Positions 8,512 to 17,631 of a stretch of 64,000 nucleotides of DNA are shown here, piece by piece. The stretch's first letter is position 1, and each line of letters opens with the position of its first letter. The notes under the pieces were generated by a model, which searched no databases, was not told the DNA's origin, and saw nothing but the letters and a program-made list of their open reading frames with translations. The DNA is from Actinomycetota bacterium (GTDB lineage Bacteria; Actinomycetota; Actinomycetes; Streptosporangiales; Streptosporangiaceae), in the NCBI GenBank assembly GCA_003168255.1, contig PMSU01000104.1:55385-119384 (forward strand), in the 5' to 3' direction. Position numbers and translations under genes: made by a program.

Positions 8512-10031
8512 GCTCAGCAGCGCCTGCGGGCTACGATGTGGTCGTCATCGGGAGCGGCCTGGGCGGCCTGTCCACCGCGGCCCTCCTGGCTCGAGCCGGC
8601 CTGCATGTGGCCGTCGTCGAGCGGAACGAGCACCCAGGGGGATATGCGCAGGCGTTCCGCAGGGGCTCGTATACCTTCGATCCCGCGATCCACTTCACCA
8701 TGGACGCCGGCCCGGGCGGTTTCACGCCGGCGATGCTGGCGCACTTGGGCGTGGACGATCAGGTCACGTTCGTCTCCACCGGCCACACCTATCGCGCGAG
8801 CTTCCCTGACCTGACGGTAGACGCCGTTCCGGGCAGGCAGGCGTTCCTGGAGACACATCAGCAGATGTTTCCCCGGGATGCCGACGGGCTCGCTCGCCTG
8901 TTCGTTATGCGCAGGGAACTCTTCGCTCAGCTTGCGGCGCTGCCGCAGAAGGTGGGACCACGCGGCCTGGCCGACGCCATGGAAGCCGCACCGCTGGTCT
9001 TCCGGTACCGGATGTCAACGCTGGACGATGTCCTGAGCGAATATCTGGTCGACCCGCGCTGCAAGGCGGCCATCGGGAGCATCTGGCCCTATGTGGGGTC
9101 ACCTCCATCCAGGATGTCGTTCCTGCTGTTCAACCAGATGCTGGAGACCTTGCACGCCGGCTCGTACTACGCCCTCGGCAGCTTTCAGACCCTGGCCGAC
9201 GCGCTCGTCAGCGCTATCGAGCGAAGTGGCGGGGACGTGCTGCTCGACAGCGAGGTGACCAGAATCGTCGTCGACGGTGACCGCGCCGCAGGCGTGCAGA
9301 CCGCCGATGGCCGGATCCTGGGCGCACGAGCCGTGGTCTCCAACGCGGACGCCTACCAGACATTCGGCGAGCTGGTCGGCTGGGACCTGCTGCCGGCCAG
9401 CTTTCGCCGGCGACTCGATCGCGGCCGCCTATCGCCGTCCGCGTTCGCGCTCTACGGCGTGCTGCATGTCGATCCCGTCGAGCGGGGACTGACGCATGAG
9501 AACTTCGTCTTCACGACGTGGGATCACGATGAGACCTGGGCCGATATCCAGGCGGGGCGACCGGGCGGAATCTGGCTGAGCGTTCCGACCATCGTGGATC
9601 CGTCGTTGGCCCCCGCGGGCACGCACCTGGCCATCGTGACGAGCCTGGCGCCCGCCCGGGCCGACGGGAAGTGGAAGGACGTCCGCGGCGAGTACACAAA
9701 GGCGCTGCTGGAGACCGTCGAGCGAGGCATCCCCGGCATGAAGGACGCGTTCGAGGTGGTCGAGGTCGCCACCCCGGACACGCTGAGCCGCTACACCCGC
9801 AACCGGGGCGGAGCGGCGTACGGCTGGGAGAACATACCCGCCCAGACGGCGAGCAAGCGGCTGGCGCACCGCACGCCCCTCGATGGCTTGTTCCTGTCCG
9901 GCCACTGGGCCGAGGAGGGAACATCGTCACTCCGGGCACTGACGTCCGGGCGCGCGACCGCGGCGATGGTGGCGGCTGAGCTTGGCCATGCGGGTTCCGT
10001 TCCCGACTTTGGCGGCCCGTCCTTCCTATGA
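8508..10031 (+). CDS. CrtI/CRTISO-like FAD-dependent oxidoreductase
   Basis: 507 residues from GTG 8508 overlapping the previous stop. The N-terminal FAD fold DVVVIGSGLGGLSTAALLARAG is followed by ERNEHPGGYAQAF; the C-terminal LFLSGHWAEEGTSSLRALTSGRATA closes the FAD site, as in phytoene desaturases, carotenoid isomerases and retinol saturases. No other carotenoid gene (CrtB, CrtE) is nearby. Relatives in polyene and cinnamoyl-lipid clusters act as desaturases or double-bond isomerases on ACP-bound chains, which fits this operon better than carotenoid synthesis. This is inference from family and context. It is the last gene before a 202-base gap containing a promoter. Confidence 0.88.
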   Translation: MSSAAPAGYDVVVIGSGLGGLSTAALLARAGLHVAVVERNEHPGGYAQAFRRGSYTFDPAIHFTMDAGPGGFTPAMLAHLGVDDQVTFVSTGHTYRASFPDLTVDAVPGRQAFLETHQQMFPRDADGLARLFVMRRELFAQLAALPQKVGPRGLADAMEAAPLVFRYRMSTLDDVLSEYLVDPRCKAAIGSIWPYVGSPPSRMSFLLFNQMLETLHAGSYYALGSFQTLADALVSAIERSGGDVLLDSEVTRIVVDGDRAAGVQTADGRILGARAVVSNADAYQTFGELVGWDLLPASFRRRLDRGRLSPSAFALYGVLHVDPVERGLTHENFVFTTWDHDETWADIQAGRPGGIWLSVPTIVDPSLAPAGTHLAIVTSLAPARADGKWKDVRGEYTKALLETVERGIPGMKDAFEVVEVATPDTLSRYTRNRGGAAYGWENIPAQTASKRLAHRTPLDGLFLSGHWAEEGTSSLRALTSGRATAAMVAAELGHAGSVPDFGGPSFL

Positions 10032-10075
10032 CCGATGTCTTTTCTGCCGGACACCCAGCCGTAATGCCCCGTCCA

Positions 10076-10105
10076 TTGACACTGCCGGCGGGTATACCGT
10101 ACATT
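10076..10105 (+). promoter_or_regulatory. Probable sigma-70-type promoter of the phosphoketolase operon
   Basis: TTGACA at 10076-10081 is a perfect -35 hexamer. TACATT at 10100-10105, after an 18-base spacer, fits the TAnnnT -10 pattern. It lies in the gap between the CrtI-like gene and the phosphoketolase, roughly 130 bases upstream of the ATG, leaving a long leader that contains the repeats listed next. Confidence 0.6.
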
Positions 10106-10142
10106 AAGAATCATTCCTTAAGAACCATTCATCATGGATGGT
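10104..10142 (+). promoter_or_regulatory. Tandem direct repeat and palindrome, probable operator
   Basis: TTAAGAATCATTC (10104-10116) is repeated as TTAAGAACCATTC (10118-10130), a 14-base period with one mismatch. The second copy runs into a 19-base near-palindrome, ACCATTCATCATGGATGGT (10124-10142, one mismatch between arms). All of it overlaps or immediately follows the -10 hexamer, where a repressor would block initiation. The AT-rich composition stands out against the surrounding GC-rich DNA. No regulator gene of an obvious family lies nearby. Confidence 0.5.
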
Positions 10143-10233
10143 ATGCAGCGCTGACCATCGAGGCGGACCCGGCACCTTGTGGCACCGGCCCGGTGGCTCG
10201 GCTGCGGGATTCTGTCCGGACCGGAGGACTCCG

Positions 10234-12603
10234 ATGACCGTTACGCTTGATCTTGCTCCGCTGAGCGCGGAGGAGATGCGTCTCCTCGGCGCCCATTGGC
10301 GGGCCGCGAACTACCTGTCGGTGGGACAGATCTACTTGCTCGACAACCCACTTCTGGCCGAGCCGCTGCTTGCCGAGCACGTCAAGCCGCGGCTGCTCGG
10401 TCACTGGGGCACGACGCCTGGCCTTAATTTCATTTACGCCCACCTGAACCGGGTCATCCGGGCCCGCGACCTGGACATGATCTACGTGATCGGGCCGGGG
10501 CACGGTGGCCCGGCCGCCGTCGCGAACGCGTGGCTGGAGGGCACCCTCAGCGAAGTCGATCCCGCCATCTCGCGCGACGCCGACGGGATGCGCCGGCTAT
10601 TCCGCCAGTTCTCCTTCCCCGGCGGAATCCCGAGCCATGTGGCGCCAGAGCTGCCGGGATCGATTCACGAGGGCGGTGAGCTGGGTTACTCCCTGGTGCA
10701 CGCCTTCGGCGCCGCGTTCGATAATCCCGGCCTGGTGGTCGCGTGTGTCGTCGGCGACGGCGAGGCCGAGACCGGGCCGCTGGCGGCCAGCTGGCACTCC
10801 AACAAGTTCCTCGATCCGGTCCATGACGGGGCCGTGCTGCCGATCCTGCACCTGAACGGTTACAAGATCGCTAACCCCAGCTTCCTCGCGCGCATACCGC
10901 ACGAGGATCTCCGCAAGCTGTTTGAGGGATACGGCTACCAGCCGTATGTCGTCGAGGGGCATGATCCGGAGATCGTCCATCAGCAGATGGCGGCCGCACT
11001 CGACGCGGCGCTTGAGGACATCGCCCTGATTCACCGGCAGGCTCGCGTGGACCGGACCGGCGGACTGCCGCGCTGGCCGATGATTATCCTGCGGACCCCC
11101 AAGGGCTGGACTGGCCCCGCGGAAGTAGAAGGCAAGCCCGTCGAGGGCACGTGGCGATCTCATCAGGTGCCGTTCGGCGATGTGCGCACGAACCCCGGCA
11201 ATCTCGTCGCCCTCGAGGCCTGGATGCACCGCTACAAGCCCGAGGAGCTGTTCGACGCGCAGGGCCGTCCCCATCCGGAACTGCTGCTCCTCCAGCCGGA
11301 GGGCAACCGGCGGATGAGCGCGAATCCGCACGCCAACGGGGGTATCCTGCGGCGCCCCCTGGTCCTTCCCGACTTCGGCGACTACGCGGTGGATGTCCCG
11401 AAGGCCGGAACGGGCACCAGCGAGGCCACCCGGGTCCTTGGCACCTACCTGCGCGATGTGATCCGTGGCAACCCGGACAACTTCCGGATCATGGGCCCGG
11501 ACGAGGTCAATTCCAACCGGCTCGGCGCCGTATTCGAGGTTACCGGCAAGGCCTGGCAGGCGGAGGTCCTGCCGACCGACGAGGACCTCGCGCCGGACGG
11601 CAGGATCATGGAGGTGCTCAGCGAGCACCTGTGCCAGGGCTGGCTGGAGGGCTACCTTCTCACCGGACGGCACGGCCTCTTCACCTGCTACGAGGCGTTC
11701 ATCCACATCGTCGACTCGATGTTCAACCAGCATGCGAAATGGCTGGGAACCTGCAAGGACATTCCGTGGCGACGGCCGATCTCTTCGCTCAACTACCTGC
11801 TCACCTCGCACGTGTGGCGCCAGGATCACAACGGATTCAGCCATCAGGATCCCGGCTTCCTCGACGTCGTCGTCAACAAGAAGTCTGAGATCGTCCGGGT
11901 CTACCTGCCACCGGACGCCAATACGCTCTTGTCGACAGCCGCTCATTGCCTGGAGTCCCGCGGCCTCGTCAACGTGATCGTCGCAGGCAAGCAACCGGCG
12001 CTGAACTGGCTGTCGGCGCAGGACGCCATCATGCACTGCACCCGCGGCCTGGGTATCTGGCCCTGGGCGAGTACCGATGATGACGGCGAACCTGACGTGG
12101 TGCTGGCCTGCGCGGGAGATGTGCCGACCCTGGAGTCGGTGGCCGCCGCCGCCCTGCTGCGCGAGTACTTCCCCGACTTGAAGGTGCGGTTTATCAACGT
12201 CGTCGACCTGATGCGGCTACAGCCCTCCATCGAGCACCCGCACGGCATGCCCGACTCCGAGTTCGACTCCTTGTTCACCACCGACAAGCCGATCATCTTC
12301 GCGTTCCATGGTTACCCCTGGCTCATCCACCGCCTCGCCTATCGGCGGCACGGCCACGCCAACATGCACGTCCGGGGGTACAAGGAAGAAGGCACGACCA
12401 CCACCCCGTTCGACATGGTCATGCTCAACGACCTGGATCGCTACCACCTCGTCATCGACGTGATCGATCAGGTGCCGCAGCTCCGCAGCAACGCCGCGTC
12501 CGTGCGGCAGCACATGATTGACGAGCGGCTGCGTCACCGAGCCCACACGCGCCTGTACGGTGAGGATGCCGCGGAGATCCGGGACTGGGTCTGGCCCTAC
12601 TGA
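10234..12603 (+). CDS. xfp: Xylulose-5-phosphate/fructose-6-phosphate phosphoketolase
   Basis: 789 residues from ATG 10234 with GGAGGA at 10223-10228; this matches the usual 790-800 residues of the family. A TPP enzyme that cleaves xylulose 5-phosphate or fructose 6-phosphate with phosphate to acetyl phosphate plus a shorter sugar phosphate. Hallmarks: [18 protein letters not shown], the TPP/Mg motif [22 protein letters not shown], and [25 protein letters not shown] near the middle. Usually it is a central-carbon gene, often beside acetate kinase; here it follows PKS genes and precedes redox genes. Inference: it may boost the acetyl supply for malonyl-CoA during production. Confidence 0.96.
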   Translation: MTVTLDLAPLSAEEMRLLGAHWRAANYLSVGQIYLLDNPLLAEPLLAEHVKPRLLGHWGTTPGLNFIYAHLNRVIRARDLDMIYVIGPGHGGPAAVANAWLEGTLSEVDPAISRDADGMRRLFRQFSFPGGIPSHVAPELPGSIHEGGELGYSLVHAFGAAFDNPGLVVACVVGDGEAETGPLAASWHSNKFLDPVHDGAVLPILHLNGYKIANPSFLARIPHEDLRKLFEGYGYQPYVVEGHDPEIVHQQMAAALDAALEDIALIHRQARVDRTGGLPRWPMIILRTPKGWTGPAEVEGKPVEGTWRSHQVPFGDVRTNPGNLVALEAWMHRYKPEELFDAQGRPHPELLLLQPEGNRRMSANPHANGGILRRPLVLPDFGDYAVDVPKAGTGTSEATRVLGTYLRDVIRGNPDNFRIMGPDEVNSNRLGAVFEVTGKAWQAEVLPTDEDLAPDGRIMEVLSEHLCQGWLEGYLLTGRHGLFTCYEAFIHIVDSMFNQHAKWLGTCKDIPWRRPISSLNYLLTSHVWRQDHNGFSHQDPGFLDVVVNKKSEIVRVYLPPDANTLLSTAAHCLESRGLVNVIVAGKQPALNWLSAQDAIMHCTRGLGIWPWASTDDDGEPDVVLACAGDVPTLESVAAAALLREYFPDLKVRFINVVDLMRLQPSIEHPHGMPDSEFDSLFTTDKPIIFAFHGYPWLIHRLAYRRHGHANMHVRGYKEEGTTTTPFDMVMLNDLDRYHLVIDVIDQVPQLRSNAASVRQHMIDERLRHRAHTRLYGEDAAEIRDWVWPY

Positions 12604-12612
12604 GGGCGCGGC

Positions 12613-13350
12613 ATGGATATCCGCGAGATCGTCGCCGCCTTGGGCGAACTGACCCGCGACACGTTCAACGGATCGGCGGTCTTCGTCGCCCCGGGGCCGG
12701 ATGCTTACTCGGTAGCCCAGGGTGTCGCGGACTGGCAGCCGGGGGCGATGGAAGCACAGGCGCCGGATTACATCATGCTGGGGATCGACTTCTCCCTGCG
12801 GCCGCCGCATCCGCTTGCCCGCCCCATCGCCACCTCGCTCGGGCTCGCCCTGGGCGAGGTGGAGCTGCCGCTGCCTTCCGGCGCCGTCCCGCTTGACCGG
12901 GCGCTCGCTGTCCTGCTGGACAGCGACGAGGTGATTCCCCTGTCGCTCGCCATCGCCCTGCTGGTCAACTTTCTCGCGATGCAGGTCAGCCCGGCGTCGG
13001 CGCGTGGCAGCTTCCTCGCGCCGTTCGCCCGCCTGACGTTCGCGGAAAAGGCCGGAGTGCTCGAACGTCTGGAGGATCCGGCACCGGAGCTCGTCGCCCG
13101 GATCGCCGCGCAGACGCCGGAGCCGCTGCGGCCTGCGATCGCCGGTCAGCTGGCCTACGTGGGCGGCATGCTGTTCGTGCTGCCCGCGATCGCCACCTAT
13201 ATCGACTGGCTGGCCTTCGATCGGCAGACGAAGACGATGCTGAAGCACCCGACCAGCTGGCTGCTCGCCGGTTTCCAGCCGGATGGCCCGGTCGAAGGCT
13301 GGGACGACCACCAGGGCTATTACCAGGACCGGCAGAGTGTCAGCTACTGA
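12613..13350 (+). CDS. Uncharacterised small partner of the GMC oxidoreductase
   Basis: 245 residues; I do not recognise a characterised family with certainty. The body is Ala/Leu-rich and helical (about residues 85-140), and the C-terminus has the aromatic segment LLAGFQPDGPVEGWDDHQGYYQ. The arrangement, a roughly 200-250-residue protein translated directly upstream of a GMC flavoprotein with a shared TGATG junction, recalls the subunit 3/gamma partners of membrane gluconate and related dehydrogenases; similarity to that family is a guess. No Tat motif or clear signal peptide is present, so any complex would be cytosolic. It follows the phosphoketolase by nine bases. Confidence 0.65.
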   Translation: MDIREIVAALGELTRDTFNGSAVFVAPGPDAYSVAQGVADWQPGAMEAQAPDYIMLGIDFSLRPPHPLARPIATSLGLALGEVELPLPSGAVPLDRALAVLLDSDEVIPLSLAIALLVNFLAMQVSPASARGSFLAPFARLTFAEKAGVLERLEDPAPELVARIAAQTPEPLRPAIAGQLAYVGGMLFVLPAIATYIDWLAFDRQTKTMLKHPTSWLLAGFQPDGPVEGWDDHQGYYQDRQSVSY

Positions 13351-15125
13351 TGCGCGACGTGATCATCGTCGGCGCCGGGGCCGGCGGCCCCGTGGTCGCA
13401 GCGGAACTCGCTAGCCGCGGGCTCGATGTCCTGCTACTGGAGGCCGGCGCGCACGCTACCCGGCCAGGCGACGTGTGGTCCCACTTCGAGGACGACGCGA
13501 ACAATCCGCTCACCGGGTACTTCCGGTTCGGCCCGGCCGAGCGCTCCGAGCGGGCGTGGTTTCGTGAACTGCCGCAGAATTCGTTCGTCTGGCAGTCCGC
13601 GGGTGTCGGCGGCACGACCCTGCACTACTACGGAAACTGCCCGAGGCCCTATCCCGGTGCGTTCGCCGGCTACGACCGGCCAGATAAGAACGCCTACGAC
13701 ACGGCACACCTGTTCCCGTTCACCTATCGCGAGCTAGTGCCCTACCTCGAGCGGCTCGAGGCTGTCCTGCCCGTACAGACCGCGGCCATGGGCACCAAGG
13801 AGGTGGTCTTCTTCTCGGGCGCTGAGAAACTCGGCATTCCGCTGCAGAAGACCAAGGACACGGTGGGCTTCGCCTATCGCCCGCAGGAGAACGCGATCCT
13901 CCAGCCTGGCGGCAACGCCGGCCTGACCACCGATTCGGCCAAGCTGCGCTACCCGCACGCGACCGGCTGCACCATGTGCGGGCACTGTTTCCAGGGATGT
14001 GTCCAGCCGATCGGGGCGCCGCGTAACCTGCTCGCCAAACGCTCGACCGCCAATAGCTATGTGCCGATGGCCCTGACCGCCGACGCATGGTCCGCGCACG
14101 GCCGGGCGATTACCTTGATTCCTGACGCCTACGCGGTACGGGTTCATACCGAGCGCAGCGGTGGCGAACCGGTGGCCACCGGGGTGACCTGGCGGCTCAC
14201 CAGGACCGGTGAGTATCAACGCGAGGATGCCCGGGTGATCGTGCTCGCGGGCGGGTGCACGGAGAACCCGCGGCTGTGGCTCAATAGCGGATTGCCCAAC
14301 CCGAACGACTGGGTGGGGCGCGGCTGCACCGACCACGACTTCGACGCTGTGGTCGGGCTCTTCGACCGCGACACGGAGGCGTCCAAAGGACCGGGCTCCT
14401 CGGCCCGCTGCGACTTCCCGGGCCATGGCGGGCTCGAACTTGTCGGACTGCCCCCCGGCCTTCAGGGATTTGCCCTGACGTTCAGTGACAGCGGCGTCCC
14501 CGGCCATTACACGAACGGACGCGGCGCGCGCGGGGCCTGGGACGGGCCAGCCGGGCGGCTGGTCGGTGCCGAGCTCAAGGAAGCGTTCCGCAACGGCATC
14601 AACCGGATGCTGATGGTTGGCATCAACACCGACGATGACGTGGAGCCCGGCAACCGCGTGACCATGTCCGCATTCCCCGCCGACGAGAACGGCCCGGTCC
14701 CCAGGATCCGGATCCGCCGCCGGGAGCGGTCGCGGCGCACCCGTGCGAACCGCGAGTTCCTTGCGGGCAAGGCCGCCGAGCTGCTGCGCGGCGCGGGGGC
14801 GACGAAGGTCTACCGGATCGACTGGGCGCCGATACTCCTGCACGTGCAATCATCCATGCGGATGGGGCGATCAGCCGACGATTCGGTACTCGATGAGAAC
14901 GCCGAGGCTCGCTGGCTCAAGCGGCTGTTCATCGCGGACAACTCCGCGCTCCCCAACAGCGTCGGCGGCGCGAACCCCACGATCACGACGCAGGCGCTGG
15001 CAACGCGTACGGCCGAGAAGATCTTTGAGAAGTATTTCCAGGGCGATCCGTGGATCGGCAGCGAGTCGCCTGTCGTCTCTACCGATCCGCGGATCAGCCA
15101 GGCGCTGATGGACCGCGACCTGTAG
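13350..15125 (+). CDS. GMC-family FAD oxidoreductase with Cys cluster
   Basis: 591 residues. The N-terminal FAD fold DVIIVGAGAGGPVVAAEL, the GMC segment QSAGVGGTTLHYYGNCPRP and the C-terminal FIADNSALPNSVGGANPTIT identify a glucose-methanol-choline oxidoreductase. Around residues 209-219, CTMCGHCFQGC has four closely spaced cysteines (C-x2-C-x2-C-x3-C), a spacing seen in a subset of bacterial GMC enzymes and formally like an iron-sulfur ligand set. Substrates of this family are alcohols, sugars or sterols. Its start overlaps the preceding small protein by one base, so the two probably form a complex. The role is likely oxidation of a hydroxyl on the product or a sugar precursor. Confidence 0.9.
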   Translation: MRDVIIVGAGAGGPVVAAELASRGLDVLLLEAGAHATRPGDVWSHFEDDANNPLTGYFRFGPAERSERAWFRELPQNSFVWQSAGVGGTTLHYYGNCPRPYPGAFAGYDRPDKNAYDTAHLFPFTYRELVPYLERLEAVLPVQTAAMGTKEVVFFSGAEKLGIPLQKTKDTVGFAYRPQENAILQPGGNAGLTTDSAKLRYPHATGCTMCGHCFQGCVQPIGAPRNLLAKRSTANSYVPMALTADAWSAHGRAITLIPDAYAVRVHTERSGGEPVATGVTWRLTRTGEYQREDARVIVLAGGCTENPRLWLNSGLPNPNDWVGRGCTDHDFDAVVGLFDRDTEASKGPGSSARCDFPGHGGLELVGLPPGLQGFALTFSDSGVPGHYTNGRGARGAWDGPAGRLVGAELKEAFRNGINRMLMVGINTDDDVEPGNRVTMSAFPADENGPVPRIRIRRRERSRRTRANREFLAGKAAELLRGAGATKVYRIDWAPILLHVQSSMRMGRSADDSVLDENAEARWLKRLFIADNSALPNSVGGANPTITTQALATRTAEKIFEKYFQGDPWIGSESPVVSTDPRISQALMDRDL

Positions 15126-15251
15126 CGTCGGCCCACCGCTTTGTGCAAAGTCGCCCCCCAGGCGGTCAGCTACGCTCAGGAAGCTGCAAAACGGGCATCG
15201 AGCCTTCGTTGATCAAGCATTGGCGAGCTGGAACGGCGGAATCGACAGCTG

Positions 15252-16268
15252 ATGACGAACAGGAAACCTAGCGTCGCGGTACTAGGCGGCGGGTCATGGG
15301 GCACGACCGTGGCCTCCCTCGCAGCGCGCAACACAAGCACCGTGCTGTGGGCGCGTGATCCGGCAACCGCTGCGGAAGTCAACGACAACCACACAAACTC
15401 CCGCTACCTCGCAGATTTCCCGCTCACCGGGTCGTTGCATGCGGTCTGCGACCTCGCCGAGGCCGTCACGCAGGCCGACGTGCTCGTGATGGCGGTGCCG
15501 TCACAGTCGTTCCGTTCGGTTGCCGAGCAGGTCGCCGAGCATGTGCGGCCATGGATTCCGGTCGTCACCCTGGTGAAGGGCCTGGAGCAGGGCACCAGCA
15601 AGCGGATGACCGAGATCGTGGCCGAAGTCCTGCCCGGCCACCCGGCCGGTGTGCTGGCCGGGCCCAACATCGCCAAGGAAGTTGTGCAGGGCTACGCGGC
15701 CGCGGCAACGATCGCGATGCCGGATCACAAGTCGGCGGAGATGCTGCAGGAACTGTTCCGCACCACGCGGTTCCGGGTCTACACCGCCACCGACGTGATC
15801 GGAGTGGAGATCGCCGGTTCACTCAAGAACGTCTTCGCGATCGCGGTCGGGTTCGGCGACGGATTGCAAGCCGGAGACAACACCAGGGCGATGGTGATCA
15901 CCCGCTCGATGCGTGAGCTGATCCGCCTCGGGGTGGCCCTGGGCGGCGAAGCGGACACGTTCACCGGACTGTCCGGGATGGGCGACCTGATCGTCACGTG
16001 CACCAGCCCGCTGAGCCGCAACCGCAGGGTGGGGGAGCTGCTCGCCCGCGGCCGGACTCTCGACCAGATTGCGGCAGAGTTGAACCAGGTCGCTGAAGGC
16101 GTAAAGACCGTCGGGACGGTGGTCAAGCTGGCCGCCGAGCGGGGCGTGCACATGCCGATCGCGCGGGAAGTCGACGCGGTGATCAACTACGGACAGCCGG
16201 TGACCGAGACCTACCGTGGGCTACTGCGCCAGGTACCAGGGCATGAGGTCCACGGCGAAGCATGGTGA
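15252..16268 (+). CDS. gpsA: NAD(P)-dependent glycerol-3-phosphate dehydrogenase
   Basis: 338 residues, normal for GpsA, which interconverts dihydroxyacetone phosphate and sn-glycerol 3-phosphate. Visible: the Rossmann loop VAVLGGGSWGTTVASL, VLAGPNIAKEVVQG, the catalytic-Lys region IAGSLKNVFAIAVGFGDGL, and the substrate-binding GLSGMGDLIVTCTSPLSRNRRVG. It lies 126 bases after the GMC gene, same direction, so it may share the transcript or have its own promoter. In most actinobacteria gpsA sits with phospholipid or cofE/ddl genes; a copy here may be a dedicated one giving a glycerol-phosphate unit, or simply a neighbour. Confidence 0.95.
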   Translation: MTNRKPSVAVLGGGSWGTTVASLAARNTSTVLWARDPATAAEVNDNHTNSRYLADFPLTGSLHAVCDLAEAVTQADVLVMAVPSQSFRSVAEQVAEHVRPWIPVVTLVKGLEQGTSKRMTEIVAEVLPGHPAGVLAGPNIAKEVVQGYAAAATIAMPDHKSAEMLQELFRTTRFRVYTATDVIGVEIAGSLKNVFAIAVGFGDGLQAGDNTRAMVITRSMRELIRLGVALGGEADTFTGLSGMGDLIVTCTSPLSRNRRVGELLARGRTLDQIAAELNQVAEGVKTVGTVVKLAAERGVHMPIAREVDAVINYGQPVTETYRGLLRQVPGHEVHGEAW

Positions 16269-16314
16269 GCCCGGCCCCGTTGTCAACCAACAAAGAGGGG
16301 AACTTCGGCGCTGG

Positions 16315-17631
16315 TCAACGCATGGGTTCCCGCTGAGAAAGCTTCAGTTCGCCTGATCCCTGCGGGGACAGGCAGACACGGTCCCGTCCCGCTCTCTTGG
16401 CGCAGTACAGGGCAGCGTCGGCGGCGGCGACCAGCTCATCGAGGTCAGGTCGGGCCGGATCAACGGCGGCTACCCCGATGGAGACGGTGACACTCAGCTC
16501 GATGCTGTCTCCGCCGCAGTCGGTGAGGGTGGTGATCTGCGCGAGCTTGTGGCGAAGTCGCTCGGCGATCTCGCCGGCCTGGGACGCGTCGGTGTGGGGA
16601 AGCAGGATGGCGAATTCCTCGCCGCCGTATCTGCCGGTGATGTCGTACTCGCGCAGGAGCCCGGACATAGCGGCCGACAGGGCGGCCAGGACGGCATCCC
16701 CGGCGGGGTGCCCGTAACTGTCGTTGACCTGCTTGAAGTGATCTATGTCGAGCATGGCCAGGGCGGCCGGGGTGCGGGTGCGGGCGGCGCGGGCCAGTTC
16801 GGCCGCTGCTTCGTGCTGCCAGGTGCCGGCGTTGAGCAGCCCGGTCTTGGCATCCTTCCGTGCTTGGCTGGACAGCTGGGCGTGCAGGGCGGTCCGCCTC
16901 AGGGCGGCCGCGGATGGCAGGGCGAGGGCCATCAGGACAGGGTTGAGGGCGGTCAGGGTAGTGACCATGACGGCGACGGTCAGCTCGATGATGTCTATGG
17001 ACAGCGGCTCGCGGGTGAATGCGATGCCGCGCAGCCGGGCGGATGGATCGGAGAGCTTGATCGCCCCGGCGATCGCCCCGACGTTGATCATCCATCGAAC
17101 CGTCCCGGCGACGATGACTGCGCCGACCCATGCTGCGGCCGGCGTGCCGGCCGAGGGGTGAGCTGTCCCGCCGTGGGCGGCGAGGATGTGGAAGGTTAGC
17201 GAGGCGGCGCCGAACCCCAGCCCGACGGCGGCGGTACTGAATGCTCGCCGGTAGGCGTGGCCGGAGTGCATTCGCCACTGGCTGAGGATCTGCAAAGGGA
17301 TGGCAGCGGTGAGTGCGTACGCGGGCGGCAGCAGCACCGCGACTGGCAGATACCACACGGAAAACAGGTCCTTGACCAGAGTTCCCTGAGGCTCGCGGAC
17401 GAGACGGCCGAGTTCGATCGATCCGGCACCGACCGCCAGCAGGGCCGCGAACACGGCGAGGCTGGATGCGTGCAGCTGAGTATGAGTCCAGGCCGCTGCC
17501 AGGGCCAGCGCATATGCTGCGAGTACCGCCAGGATGTAGATGAGCAGCGCCGGGCGCAGCGACCATATTGGCCAACGGCGCCACAGACGCATACTGGCAG
17601 TAATGCCGCGGATACCGTCCGCCAGCCTCAC
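16315..17631 (-). CDS. Membrane-bound diguanylate cyclase (GGDEF)
   Basis: 438 residues from GTG 17631. The N-terminal half (about 25-245) has several hydrophobic segments, e.g. ALLIYILAVLAAYALALAAA and WYLPVAVLLPPAYALTAAI, forming a multi-pass sensor-like region. A linker ending LSSQARKDAKTGLLNAGTW leads into the GGDEF domain. The signature is RYGGEEFAILLPHTD, an active GGEEF variant, with LDIDHFKQVNDSYGHPAGD for metal/GTP binding. No EAL domain follows. It would make cyclic di-GMP, which controls development in streptomycetes through BldD. It converges with gpsA (46 bases apart). A cluster-specific role is not supported. Confidence 0.93.
   Translation of the reverse strand: MRLADGIRGITASMRLWRRWPIWSLRPALLIYILAVLAAYALALAAAWTHTQLHASSLAVFAALLAVGAGSIELGRLVREPQGTLVKDLFSVWYLPVAVLLPPAYALTAAIPLQILSQWRMHSGHAYRRAFSTAAVGLGFGAASLTFHILAAHGGTAHPSAGTPAAAWVGAVIVAGTVRWMINVGAIAGAIKLSDPSARLRGIAFTREPLSIDIIELTVAVMVTTLTALNPVLMALALPSAAALRRTALHAQLSSQARKDAKTGLLNAGTWQHEAAAELARAARTRTPAALAMLDIDHFKQVNDSYGHPAGDAVLAALSAAMSGLLREYDITGRYGGEEFAILLPHTDASQAGEIAERLRHKLAQITTLTDCGGDSIELSVTVSIGVAAVDPARPDLDELVAAADAALYCAKRAGRDRVCLSPQGSGELKLSQREPMR

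Noticed and set aside
8508..10031. Carotenoid pathway because of the CrtI-like gene
   Set aside because: No CrtE, CrtB or cyclase anywhere in the window; context is ketosynthase genes.
10028..10237. 69-codon plus-strand ORF between the CrtI-like gene and phosphoketolase
   Set aside because: It spans the promoter and operator repeats, has no protein-like composition and runs into the phosphoketolase ribosome site.
13734..14849. 371-codon minus-strand ORF inside the GMC gene
   Set aside because: No motif, antisense of a well-conserved flavoprotein.
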